Source: Polaribacter filamentus
GTDB taxonomy: Bacteria > Bacteroidota > Bacteroidia > Flavobacteriales > Flavobacteriaceae
Length of the DNA stretch: 64,000 nt
Direction: 5' to 3'
NCBI RefSeq assembly: GCF_002943715.1
Contig: NZ_MQUA01000013.1
Location: 1,047,001 to 1,111,000, forward strand
A program made the position numbers and the translations under genes. The notes under the pieces were generated by a model. That model saw only the letters and a list, made by a program, of their open reading frames with translations. It had not been told where the DNA came from and made no database searches. This document shows positions 1-8,614 of the stretch, piece after piece. Positions within the stretch are counted from its first letter, which is position 1, and every line of letters starts with the position of its first letter.

Positions 1-1
1 T

Positions 2-808
2 GATGTAGACAGACCAGACTTTCACGTTAAGAAAGGTGATTGTGATTTTTTTATCGAGGCAAGTTTATCGGCAGAAAAAATTGATGAAGAATACACTGAA
101 GAGTTTATAAAAAAATCTGTAAAAGAAGAAGATTTAGAAATTCAGAAAAAAATAACAGATTATTACTCAATAAGACTTGGGAGTGTTCTATTTTCTAAAT
201 TAAATAAAAAATACTGGGAATTGGATTGGGTTCAAAATAAACCATTGGTATTCGCCATAACACCATCTCACAACTACATTTCAAAATTTCTACCACCTTC
301 AAAAATAACTGAATATCTATATGGTATAAAAGTAATAACAGAAGAAACAGATGATGAGCTTCTACATATTAAAGATGAGACAGTTGTAGAGCATATCCAT
401 AAAGAGAAAAAAATCCCTTCAAACTTTTTTTCACATCCAGATACTGAAAACATTAGTGCAATAATTTTTTCTAACAATTGTGATTTACATAAATTCAATA
501 GAATGGGATATGAACACAGCTTGTCTGAAAAGGAACTAATAATGATACGTTCTGGTTACAAATTCGATGATAATAAACCAAATGCAAAAGCTAAGGAATT
601 TGCTCATCAAATAGAAAAAGGAAAATCTACTGAAGACTGGAATGAAAGTTTAACAGTCTATCATAATCCGAACGCTAATATTCCATTGGATAAAAATATT
701 TTTCAAAACGTTCGCCAAATTTGGTTAAACGATGAAAAAGAATTGGATGGTATTATGATGAAACATTTTGTTTACCATTCAATTACAATTTCCAGTGAAA
801 TAGTATAA
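2..808 (+). CDS. Unrecognised protein, 5'-truncated by window edge
   Basis: The frame is open from base 2 to the TAA at 806-808, so the gene enters from outside the window; the TTG at 221 is only an internal codon. About 268 residues are visible. An early stretch reads DFHVKKGDCDFFIEAS, followed by a charged helical part. The rest is conserved-looking, with IPSNFFSHPDTENISAIIFS, the motif KFNRMGY, and near the end LTVYHNPNANIPLD. From memory it resembles a hypothetical family sometimes labelled 'glycosaminoglycan attachment site', a label with no functional basis. The D...FIEAS pattern recalls a PD-(D/E)xK nuclease core, but that is a guess. A weak AT-rich hairpin (818-835) follows the stop. 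Confidence 0.6.
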   Translation, partial: DVDRPDFHVKKGDCDFFIEASLSAEKIDEEYTEEFIKKSVKEEDLEIQKKITDYYSIRLGSVLFSKLNKKYWELDWVQNKPLVFAITPSHNYISKFLPPSKITEYLYGIKVITEETDDELLHIKDETVVEHIHKEKKIPSNFFSHPDTENISAIIFSNNCDLHKFNRMGYEHSLSEKELIMIRSGYKFDDNKPNAKAKEFAHQIEKGKSTEDWNESLTVYHNPNANIPLDKNIFQNVRQIWLNDEKELDGIMMKHFVYHSITISSEIV

Positions 809-817
809 ATTATAGAT

Positions 818-836
818 AAACTAAAAATTTAGTTTT
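818..836 (+). terminator. Weak AT-rich hairpin after the first gene
   Basis: AAACTAAA and TTTAGTTT form an 8-bp palindrome around a 2-base loop ten bases past the stop at 808. The stem has little GC, so termination is only plausible. Confidence 0.35.
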
Positions 837-900
837 ATAATTATTATGTAAAATAGAACTAGTACGTTTTTACCCAGATGAAGCGTTGGCAAACGGCCTA

Positions 901-1065
901 ATATAAATTTGGAAAAACAATAGGCGAATGAGCGTAATATTTTAGAGAGTTAGCAATAAATACTATTGATAATCACAAGGTTAAAACCTTTTCAAAATAA
1001 ACTTAATCAGTTAGAATTTATTCTAAAATATAGTGATTGAGCCGTAATTGTTTCCAAATTTATAT
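901..1065. repeat. 165-bp imperfect inverted repeat
   Basis: The left end begins ATATAAATTTGGAAAAACAAT and the right end finishes AATTGTTTCCAAATTTATAT; the ends are reverse complements over about 20 bases with small gaps. The shape suggests a foldable element or a small non-autonomous unit. No ORF lies inside. Confidence 0.5.
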
Positions 1066-1690
1066 GTGAGCCTTGATTTTTTTGTTTCTTTTTTTATCAA
1101 GAAAAAAGATAATAATTAACTCTTAATACTAACAATTCTATTTCCAATTCTAAATTTTATTAAATTCTAAAAACCAAAAAGTATTATACAAACTCTATAT
1201 TAGAACAAGTGTATAGAAATTTATTTTTCTTAAATTTTATACTCTTGTGGGAAGTTTACAAAAATGTATTTAGAAAAAAAATACAGCAATATTTTAATTG
1301 AATTTACAAATTTTAAAGAATTCTAAAAGGTTAGCTTTTTTTTGGCGGTGGCAAGCGATGGATAATTGTGTTTAAAAAAATTACTGCGTAGCATAATTAT
1401 TTTTAAAAAGCAATCGAGCGTTTGCGAGCGGCAATTTTACATAATGTCGAATTATAGCTACAGATTTATAATTCTAAATTTTCTTATAATAACGTATTTG
1501 AAGAATTATCTTTAGTTTTTCTAAATATGAGATTTATAAACAAGTTTAATGAATACTTGTTGACGAATTGTAAAACACCCCCAAACGAATATTTATAGTG
1601 CTTACAAGACTTTCTGGGATATTTTACATAATAGAGAATTATAGTTATCATTTAAAAGCTAGAAGTTAATTAGCCGTAATTTCTTTTAAC

Positions 1691-1736
1691 ATAATATCTA
1701 TCGATATAAGTCTAAAGACATTATATCTGATATTAT
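1691..1736. repeat. Long hairpin, about 19 paired bases
   Basis: Outer arms ATAATATC (1691-1698) and GATATTAT (1729-1736) enclose inner arms GATATAA (1703-1709) and TTATATC (1721-1727), with GTCT/AGAC at the tip. It may be a terminator or a repeat; it lies 180 bases beyond the end of the minus-strand RDD gene. Confidence 0.5.
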
Positions 1737-1785
1737 GATTAAATAGCCTGAAATACGGCTATACAGAAATTACTACATAAATGTA

Positions 1786-1817
<32 letters not shown>

Positions 1818-1918
1818 CACACTCCAAATAGAACCAATCTTTGTTACTCCTTCAATTCATCTGAGGTATTCATTTAAGAAAATAAGATTTGTACTAAACA
1901 TATTTCAAAACCAACACC

Positions 1919-2731
1919 CTACATACTTTGTGTATAATAATTATAATCCTTTAAAACAGTATCTATAAATTCTAAATCGCTTTTATGAATCGATTTGATA
2001 TCTGTAACTTCTAATATTTTAGAACGAAGCTTAATAAGTGTTTTATAATCATTTTGTTTCGCGGCTGTTTTATACGTCTCTTTAATAATGCGCATGTCGT
2101 TATCAGATAATTTAATCACATTTGCATACGTTGGTATATAATTCTCTTTAATATCCTCTAAAATGGTTTCAGAGAATTTAACAGTATCTTTTAAATAAAT
2201 AACAATAGTATTTGCAATGATATCTCCAAAACGTTGATTCTTATTCGTACATAAAATCAGAAAGAAACCCACCAATTTACCAAATAGAAAAAGAACAACT
2301 AACAAGGTATACTGGTCATTTAAACCCAAAGAAGCAACATACACAAACAATAATAGAAACAAGTTAAAATCTACAATTCTTAAAAACCAGCGCATGATAT
2401 AATCTGTAATTGACGGTTTAAATCCATCTACATTGATTACTTTTAAATGTAACAAGCGCTTGCCTATGGTTTGTCCATCCATTAAAATTTCTGAGTACAA
2501 AGAATAAAACGTAATCGGAACTAAAAATAAGACTTCTACCGCTTTGATAGTCCAACCATCGCCGTTTAACGAGGAATCTAACATACTAAAACCAAACAAT
2601 CTATTGGCAAAATACAAATAGGCAAATTTTACAAGGTAATCAATTACAAAAGCAAATAGCCTTTGAAATACTGTAGCCACTGTAAATTTTATATTTACAT
2701 TTTGTGCCGTTTTTATTTGGAGTGTTTTCAT
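1919..2731 (-). CDS. RDD family membrane protein
   Basis: A 270-residue membrane protein of the RDD family (Arg-Asp-Asp signature in the first membrane segment; here FAFVIDYL with the acidic residue kept). Also seen are the family's GQTIGKRLLHLKVI loop and RFGDIIANT motif. There are about four hydrophobic segments in residues 20-180 and a soluble C-terminal tail of about 90 residues. It is divergent from the SpoIIM gene with only 22 bases between start codons. This pairing is standard at the head of the Bacteroidetes MoxR/DUF58 cluster. The molecular role is unknown; some RDD proteins act as ion exchangers, which is not shown here. Confidence 0.88.
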   Translation of the reverse strand: MKTLQIKTAQNVNIKFTVATVFQRLFAFVIDYLVKFAYLYFANRLFGFSMLDSSLNGDGWTIKAVEVLFLVPITFYSLYSEILMDGQTIGKRLLHLKVINVDGFKPSITDYIMRWFLRIVDFNLFLLLFVYVASLGLNDQYTLLVVLFLFGKLVGFFLILCTNKNQRFGDIIANTIVIYLKDTVKFSETILEDIKENYIPTYANVIKLSDNDMRIIKETYKTAAKQNDYKTLIKLRSKILEVTDIKSIHKSDLEFIDTVLKDYNYYTQSM

Positions 2732-2753
2732 GCAAGTGGTAAATTAGCCTTAT

Positions 2754-3719
2754 ATGAGAGAGGTCGCTTTTATAAAGCAAAATAAAGAAAAATGGCTTGA
2801 ATTCGAACTAGGTTTTTCAAATAAAGAGAAAAAAAGTCCGGATGACGTTGCCAACCTGCATATTAAAATTATGAACGATTTGGTATATGCGCAAACATAC
2901 TACCCTAAAAGCAAGGTTACTAGCTATTTAAATAAGTTAGCGAAAACTAGTTTTCATAAGATATATGACTCAAAAAGAAGTGATCAAAATGTGTTTGTAG
3001 CCTTCTTTTTAGATAAAGTGCCACTACTCTCTTACAAATACCGAAAATACTTTTACATTTCGTTTATTTTCTTTTTCATTTGTTTCTTTATAGGATTGCT
3101 TTCTACTTTTAATGACGAGTCTTTTGCACGTCAAATATTAGGGAATTCCTATGTAGACCAGACCTTAGAGAACATAGAAAGTGGCGATGCGATGGCTATT
3201 TACAAAAGTGGTAGCAACTGGGGCACCTTTATTGGTATTTATGACAACAACCAGAGAGTGGGCTTGAGTATGTTTTTATCAGGCTTATTTTTAGGCATCG
3301 GCACCGGTTTTTATGTTGTGTACAACGCCATTATGGTGGCAGTCTTTCAGGCTTTTTTTTATCAGTATAACAGTTTGTTTGATAGTTTAAAAGGCATTTG
3401 GATTCACGGAACCTACGAAATATTTGGGATGATTATTGAAGCCGCCGCAGGCTACATTATTGGGGCAAGTATTTTATTTCCTGGGACATTAAAGCGTTTT
3501 CAGTCTTTTAAAATCGGAATGAGAGATGCTTTTTATATTTTTATAAGTACGATTCCGTTTACAATTATAGCGGCTTTTTTAGAAGGATATATTACACGCT
3601 ATTCCAATACAATGCCCACTATTTTTTGTTTTGCTATTATTATATTTAGTCTACTAACCATTAGTTACTATTATTTGGTGATGCCATTTGTAGTTGCTAA
3701 AAAACACGGATTGAGATAA
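2754..3719 (+). CDS. SpoIIM/DUF95 family membrane protein
   Basis: 321 residues, of the stage II sporulation protein M family. Non-sporulating Bacteroidetes carry it as an envelope protein of unknown role. A soluble N-terminal part of about 95 residues (FIKQNKEKWLEFE) is followed by several membrane segments. Family features visible are a conserved glycine-rich region GLSMFLSGLFLGIGTGFYVVYNAIMV (split here: GLSMFLSGLF, then LGIGTGFYVV) and HGTYEIFGMIIEAAAGY. It directly abuts the next gene, so it is part of an operon with the DUF4129, DUF4350, MoxR and DUF58 genes. Confidence 0.88.
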   Translation: MREVAFIKQNKEKWLEFELGFSNKEKKSPDDVANLHIKIMNDLVYAQTYYPKSKVTSYLNKLAKTSFHKIYDSKRSDQNVFVAFFLDKVPLLSYKYRKYFYISFIFFFICFFIGLLSTFNDESFARQILGNSYVDQTLENIESGDAMAIYKSGSNWGTFIGIYDNNQRVGLSMFLSGLFLGIGTGFYVVYNAIMVAVFQAFFYQYNSLFDSLKGIWIHGTYEIFGMIIEAAAGYIIGASILFPGTLKRFQSFKIGMRDAFYIFISTIPFTIIAAFLEGYITRYSNTMPTIFCFAIIIFSLLTISYYYLVMPFVVAKKHGLR

Positions 3720-4430
3720 ATGAAAAAAGGTATCGCTTCCCTCCTTTTATTGATGAGTATTTTTGTGCATGCACAAGAAGATATCAATACTATTATCGAA
3801 GAAAAAGCAGCGACCATCGTTTATACTAAAAATACGAATATTAGTAAAGAAAAAGAATTTTCATCCAACTTAAAAGACAAATATTCAGACAAAGACTTCC
3901 AATACAAAGAGAATACTCCAGAGAAAAAAAGCAACTCCGCTCCTATTAATTTAGGGATTATAAACGCGTTGGTGTTCTTTATGAGTCAGATTTTTCCTTA
4001 TGTATTAGCCGGAATTCTCATCTTTATCATCTTAAAACTAGTGTTAGGGTTTGATTTGCAATTTTGGAAAGCCAACCAAACATCCAAAAGAAAAAAAGAG
4101 AAATTAATTTATGAAGATGAAGACCTTGATGAAATAGATTTAGAAACTTTATTAAAGCAATCTATTGATCAAAAGGAATTTAGATTAGCGATTCGATATT
4201 ATTATTTATCGTCTTTAAAAGGCTTATCAACCAAAAGAATCATTGACTATCATAAAGATAAAACAAATTCAGAATATCTTTTTGAGATAGAAAACAAGGC
4301 GTTAAAAAGTCAGTTTTCCTACCTTTCCTACATCTATACGTATGTATGGTATGGAGAATTCCCCTTGGATGAACAGCACTTTAAGGCGGCACAAAACAAG
4401 TATCAATCCTTTTTAAACGCCATTCTGTGA
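3720..4430 (+). CDS. DUF4129-domain membrane protein
   Basis: 236 residues with an N-terminal signal peptide (MKKGIASLLLLMSIFVHAQ), one central membrane segment near residues 82-108, and a cytoplasmic C-terminal region typical of DUF4129 (AIRYYYLSSLKGLSTKRII, then YLFEIENKALKSQF). The start follows the SpoIIM stop with no gap, and its stop overlaps the next GTG start (GTGA). It belongs to the MoxR/DUF58 operon. Its exact role is unknown; DUF4129 domains also occur fused to transglutaminases in related clusters. Confidence 0.85.
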   Translation: MKKGIASLLLLMSIFVHAQEDINTIIEEKAATIVYTKNTNISKEKEFSSNLKDKYSDKDFQYKENTPEKKSNSAPINLGIINALVFFMSQIFPYVLAGILIFIILKLVLGFDLQFWKANQTSKRKKEKLIYEDEDLDEIDLETLLKQSIDQKEFRLAIRYYYLSSLKGLSTKRIIDYHKDKTNSEYLFEIENKALKSQFSYLSYIYTYVWYGEFPLDEQHFKAAQNKYQSFLNAIL

Positions 4431-5664
4431 AAACTTCACTACACATACTAAAAGGAATGCTTTTTCTGGGGATAATTTTGCAGCTAACTTGTTGTAAAAA
4501 AACCAATTGGGATGAGAATTTTAGGGAAAAAGAGAAAAGCCCTTTCGGGACGTATATTGTTTATAATGAGGCGGATAAGCTTTTTAAAGAACAAGAAATT
4601 GTGTACTTAAAAGAGAACTTTTACGACTATATATATGACGCCAATGACAATGCTACAGACCAGTTATTTAATTATATATGTATAAAAAGTAATGCAAGTA
4701 AACTTACAGAGGATGGCGTAAACACCCTATTGTCTGAGGTTTGGGAAGGAAATAACGCCTTTTTGGCACTCAATTATTTTTCTGATGAGCTTAGAGAGCA
4801 GTTAGGATTTAAAACGAACAATTTAGACAAAGAGGTGTTTGGAGTTGAAAATTTAAAAGCGTTAAAAGGCGAATTCTATTTAGAGAATGCCTCTTTTGAA
4901 AATCAACCGTATACTTTTGATAGAAACATCCGCAGAAATTATGTGGTTACTTATAATGAAAATACAACCATTGTTTTAGGAACCACAAAGATTGATGGCG
5001 AGAAAGTGCCGAACTTTATCAAAGTCTATCACGGAAAAGGCGCTATTTATCTGCATACAAATCCAATAATTTTTACTAATTATTACCTATTAAAAGACAA
5101 AGAAAAGTATGTAGAGAATATATTTTCTTACCTGCCAGAAAACACCGTTTATTGGGATTCACAGATAAAAAGCAGTAAATATGCAGATGATTCAGACAAA
5201 GACAACACGTCGATCTTCAAGTTCTTTTTACAACATAAAACCTTAACTTGGTTTTTGTACGTTTCTTTTGGGGTGTTTTGTTATTTATGTTGTTCAATGC
5301 GCGCAGAAAACAACGCGCAATTCCCATTATCCATCCCTTAGAAAATACCACAGTAGCATTTACACAAACCATTGCTAGTTTGTATTTAAAAGAGGAGGAT
5401 CACAAGAATGTAGCAGATAAAAAAATAGCCTTTTTCTTAGAAAAGGTAAGAACAAAATACTTGCTAAATACCAGCAATTTAAACAAGGAATTCATTCAGC
5501 ATTTAGCTGCTAAATCAGGCAATGAAATCGAAAATACCAACTATTTAATAAATACAATTATCACTTTATATAAAAGGTCCGAATGTTCTAAGGAAGAACT
5601 ACTTATCCTTCATAAAATGATTGAAAAATTCTTTAATAAACAAGCACATGGAAACACCAAATAA
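4427..5664 (+). pseudogene. DUF4350-domain protein, single frameshift
   Basis: The gene starts at GTG 4427, overlapping the previous stop, and encodes a lipoprotein-like N-terminus (LGIILQLTCC) plus a DUF4350 region. The frame ends early at 5341 with unrelated residues. The family's continuation, a membrane segment then FNARRKQRAIPIIHP and a helical tail to HGNTK, is in another frame from about 5270 to the stop at 5664. Adding one base near the TTTTGGGG run (5266-5273) would join both parts as YVSFG-VLLFMLFNARRK. So this is one roughly 410-residue protein broken by a 1-base deletion, real or from sequencing. No canonical -1 slippery heptamer is in frame there. Confidence 0.8.
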
Positions 5665-6652
5665 CGAAACAAATACAGAGCACTTATCCTTTGAAAATAG
5701 AATAGATTTATCTGAATTACAAGAAAGTGTTTTTAAGATAAAACAGCAATTGCAAAAGGTAATTGTCGGGCAAACAGAAATGATGGATCTACTGTTAGTA
5801 TCACTTCTTGCCAACGGTCATGTTTTAATTGAAGGCGTTCCTGGAGTGGCAAAAACCATCACAGCAAAACTACTTTCTAGAACTATAAATGTAGGTTTTA
5901 GTAGAATTCAGTTTACCCCAGATTTAATGCCTTCGGATATTTTAGGCACCTCTATTTTTAATGTACAAACTTCTCAGTTCGAGTTTAAACAAGGACCTAT
6001 ATTCTCTAGCATGATTCTAATTGATGAAATTAATAGAGCGCCTGCAAAAACACAAGCGGCTTTGTTTGAAGTAATGGAAGAAAAGCAAGTAACGATAGAT
6101 GGTTTTACCTATACAATGGTGGAGCCTTTTATCGTTTTGGCAACTCAAAACCCCATAGAACAAGAAGGAACGTACAGATTGCCAGAAGCACAATTAGACC
6201 GTTTTCTGTTTAAAATAGTCGTTGATTACCCTACTGCGGATGAGGAACTTGAAATTATAATTAGAGAGCAAGCCTTGGAAAACACGACCAAAGACAGCAA
6301 GATAGAAACGGTACTTGATGGTTTTAAAATCATTGAATTCAGAGCGCTCGTAAAACAAATTAAGATTGAACAAAATTTATTAAAATACATTGCGAATATT
6401 GTTGTGAATACAAGGACGAATTCCTTTTTATATTTAGGTGCGTCGCCCAGAGCAAGTATTGCTATTTTATCGGCATCAAAAGCATTCGCAGCGATTGAAG
6501 GACGTGATTTTGTAACACCCGAAGACATTAAAAGAGCTACAATTCCGGTTTTACAACACAGGGTTATTGTAACCCCAGAAAGAGAAATGGAAGGTTTAAC
6601 CAGTAAACAAATTATAGAACAAATTATTGAGGCTGTAGAGATTCCGAGATAA
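5648..6652 (+). CDS. MoxR family AAA ATPase
   Basis: 334 residues from ATG 5648; an upstream in-frame codon at 5621 lies inside the preceding gene and is less likely. Walker A is GVPGVAKT (residues 63-70), with the MoxR-type Ala before Lys. Walker B is MILIDEINRAP, followed by sensor 1 (LATQNPIEQEGTYRLPEAQ), an arginine-finger region with LDRF, and the C-terminal lid with ASPRASIAIL. MoxR ATPases act as chaperone-like factors, usually with VWA or DUF58 partner proteins; the DUF58 gene follows directly. The start overlaps the DUF4350 stop, indicating translational coupling. Confidence 0.93.
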   Translation: METPNNETNTEHLSFENRIDLSELQESVFKIKQQLQKVIVGQTEMMDLLLVSLLANGHVLIEGVPGVAKTITAKLLSRTINVGFSRIQFTPDLMPSDILGTSIFNVQTSQFEFKQGPIFSSMILIDEINRAPAKTQAALFEVMEEKQVTIDGFTYTMVEPFIVLATQNPIEQEGTYRLPEAQLDRFLFKIVVDYPTADEELEIIIREQALENTTKDSKIETVLDGFKIIEFRALVKQIKIEQNLLKYIANIVVNTRTNSFLYLGASPRASIAILSASKAFAAIEGRDFVTPEDIKRATIPVLQHRVIVTPEREMEGLTSKQIIEQIIEAVEIPR

Positions 6653-6658
6653 GCAAAA

Positions 6659-6735
6659 GTCATTGCGAGGAACGAAGCAATCCGTTTATTGTTTCGTTCT
6701 TATAAGCTAGAGATTGCTTCGTGCCTCTCAATGAC
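6659..6735. repeat. Palindromic GTCATTGCGAGG repeat (copy 1)
   Basis: The arms GTCATTGCGAGG(A)ACGAAGCAATC and GATTGCTTCGTGCCTCTCAATGAC are near-perfect reverse complements around a loop of about 29 bases. A second copy with the same arms lies at 57290-57355 between hisA and hisF. The element fills the gap between the MoxR stop and the DUF58 gene, and its right arm supplies the only upstream GTG candidate start (6721). Confidence 0.85.
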
Positions 6736-6762
6736 AACAATAACACACTTACACAACAAACA

Positions 6763-8097
6763 TTGAAAGACTTTTACAACACCTTATTTATAAACAATAG
6801 ATTTTTCTATGCAATAGCGACCATAGCGATATTATTCATTGTGGGCTTCTTTGCGCCTATCTTTTTTGAGGTTTCAAAAGTCTTGTTATTGGTACTAACT
6901 GTTTTAACAATTGTGGATGTATTTTTACTATACAAAACTAAAAATGCCATACAGATTGAACGTAATTTGCCAGAAAGACTATCCAACGGTGATGAAAACA
7001 AGATCACTTTAGAACTTAAAAACAAGTATCCATTTGTAGCGCATTTGTCATTGATTGAGGAACTGCCGTATCAGTTTCAAAAAAGAGACTTTTTCTTTCA
7101 CCAACAATTACAAACAAATCAAGAAAAAACCATTCATTATAATCTAACTCCAAAAGTAAGAGGTATCTATCTTTTTGGTAGCATTAATGTGTATGCCAGT
7201 TCTCCGTTACAATTAGCTACTAAAAAATATAGGCTGGGAGAAGAAAAAGCGCTAAAATGCTATCCTTCTTTTTTAAAGTTACGCGATTTTAATATCAAGG
7301 CATTTAACAATTCGACCATTTCTTACGGAACAAAAAAAGTAAGGCGAATTGGTCATTCTTTAGAGTTTGAACAAATTAAAGAATATGTTTCTGGGGATGA
7401 TGTAAGAACTTTAAATTGGAAAGCATCCGCAAAACGGAATCATTTAATGGTGAATCAGTATGTGGAAGAAAAATCGCAATCTGTATACGCTATTATTGAT
7501 AAAGGACGCGCGATGCAAATGCAATTTAATGGGTTGAGTTTGTTAGATTATGCCGTAAATGCAACGTTGGCAATTAGTAATATCATCCTAAGAAAACAAG
7601 ACAAAGCGGGCATGCTGTCTTTCTCTACAAAACTAGAAGATTGGGTAGTTGCAGAACGAAGAAACTCACAAATGAGGCTGATATCAGAAGCTTTGCATAC
7701 TATTAAAACAAACTTTTCAGAATCAGACTTCAGCACTTTATACGCAGTCGTTAAAAGAAAAATTACGCATAGAAGTTTACTGATCTTATTTACCAATTTT
7801 GAAACTATTGATGCTTTAAACAGACAGCTTCCTTATCTACGCGCATTGGCTAAAAATCATTTAGTATTGGTGGTCTTTTTTAAAAATACGGAATTGGATA
7901 TTTTAACAAATGCAAAAGCAGAAACGATTCAAGAAGTATACGATAGTATTATTGCTGAAAAGTTTATGTATGAAAAGAAACAAATTGTATCCGAGCTAAA
8001 AAAATACGGAATTCAATCTGTATTAACAAAACCAGCCGATTTAACTGGCGATACGATTAACAAATATTTAGAATTAAAATCGAGAGGTCTTTTTTAA
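6763..8097 (+). CDS. DUF58-domain protein, MoxR partner
   Basis: A DUF58 (VWA-like) protein of about 445 residues. Two membrane segments near the N-terminus (RFFYAIATIAILFIVGFF; VLLLVLTVLTIVDVFLLY) precede a cytoplasmic region with the family motif GDDVRTLNWKASAKR and a C-terminal VWA-like domain with AIIDKGRAMQ. The frame is open from GTG 6721, but that codon lies in a palindromic repeat. TTG 6763 gives LKDFYNTLFINNRFFY, which resembles the usual family N-terminus, so I prefer it. No ATG is available. The product is expected to act with the MoxR ATPase. Confidence 0.82.
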   Translation: MKDFYNTLFINNRFFYAIATIAILFIVGFFAPIFFEVSKVLLLVLTVLTIVDVFLLYKTKNAIQIERNLPERLSNGDENKITLELKNKYPFVAHLSLIEELPYQFQKRDFFFHQQLQTNQEKTIHYNLTPKVRGIYLFGSINVYASSPLQLATKKYRLGEEKALKCYPSFLKLRDFNIKAFNNSTISYGTKKVRRIGHSLEFEQIKEYVSGDDVRTLNWKASAKRNHLMVNQYVEEKSQSVYAIIDKGRAMQMQFNGLSLLDYAVNATLAISNIILRKQDKAGMLSFSTKLEDWVVAERRNSQMRLISEALHTIKTNFSESDFSTLYAVVKRKITHRSLLILFTNFETIDALNRQLPYLRALAKNHLVLVVFFKNTELDILTNAKAETIQEVYDSIIAEKFMYEKKQIVSELKKYGIQSVLTKPADLTGDTINKYLELKSRGLF

Positions 8098-8139
8098 ATA
8101 TTTTTTTATATTTTAGCATTTATCAACAAAACAAAAAAA

Positions 8140-8532
8140 ATGAATTGGTATTTAAAAGTATTAAAAGAGCACTATTTAGATTTTAGTGGAAGAGCAAGAC
8201 GAAAAGAATATTGGATGTTTACTTTGGTGAATTTAATTATTTCCTGGTCTTTAGGATCATTAGATTTTATATTTGGAACAACTTTTTTTAGCCTTATTTC
8301 GGTAGTATACTCGCTTTTGGTATTTATTCCCAGTTTAGCAGTAGCAGTGAGAAGACTTCATGATGTAGGTAAAAGCGGATGGTATTATTTATTAATATTT
8401 ATTCCTATCATAGGGTGGATTTGGTTGCTTGTTTTATTAGTTACAGAAGGAGAAAGCAATTCAAACAAGTGGGGAGAAAATCCTAAAGGAATTGGAAATG
8501 AAAGCATTATAAATCAAATTGGTCTTGAATAA
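8140..8532 (+). CDS. DUF805 membrane protein
   Basis: 130 residues with the DUF805 signature: MNWYLKVLKEHYLDFSGRAR, then RRKEYW, three or four membrane helices, and AVAVRRLHDVGKSGWYYL with a closing charged GENPKG tail. The function is unknown in all organisms. It stands 42 bases past the DUF58 gene with its own AT-rich upstream region, so it may be a separate unit. Confidence 0.9.
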   Translation: MNWYLKVLKEHYLDFSGRARRKEYWMFTLVNLIISWSLGSLDFIFGTTFFSLISVVYSLLVFIPSLAVAVRRLHDVGKSGWYYLLIFIPIIGWIWLLVLLVTEGESNSNKWGENPKGIGNESIINQIGLE

Positions 8533-8602
8533 TTCTTGTGAATTTCATAAAGTTTTTAATATATTTTAAGAGTTTCAAACTCCTTTAGAGTTTAAATAAA
8601 GG

Positions 8603-8610
8603 TACTTTTG
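8603..8610 (+). promoter_or_regulatory. TAnnTTTG -7 element before the MFS gene
   Basis: TACTTTTG fits the Bacteroidetes -7 consensus TAnnTTTG. It ends only four bases before the GTG start, so transcription would begin at or just inside the annotated start. Either the mRNA is leaderless or translation starts slightly later. No clear -33 TTTG was found. Confidence 0.4.
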
Positions 8611-8614
8611 TACC

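Noticed and set aside
221..223. TTG 221 as the start of the first gene
   Set aside because: The frame is open with coding-like residues back to base 2, so the true start is outside the window.
901..1065. Integron attC site
   Set aside because: The inverted repeat is foldable, but the conserved GTTRRRY and RYYYAAC core words are not found at its ends, and no integrase gene is in the window.
5266..5279. Programmed -1 frameshift in the DUF4350 gene
   Set aside because: TTTTGGGG is present, but in the zero frame the codons are TTT GGG, so the A-site tRNA would mispair after slipping. No downstream stem was evident, and two other genes have the same kind of run deletion.
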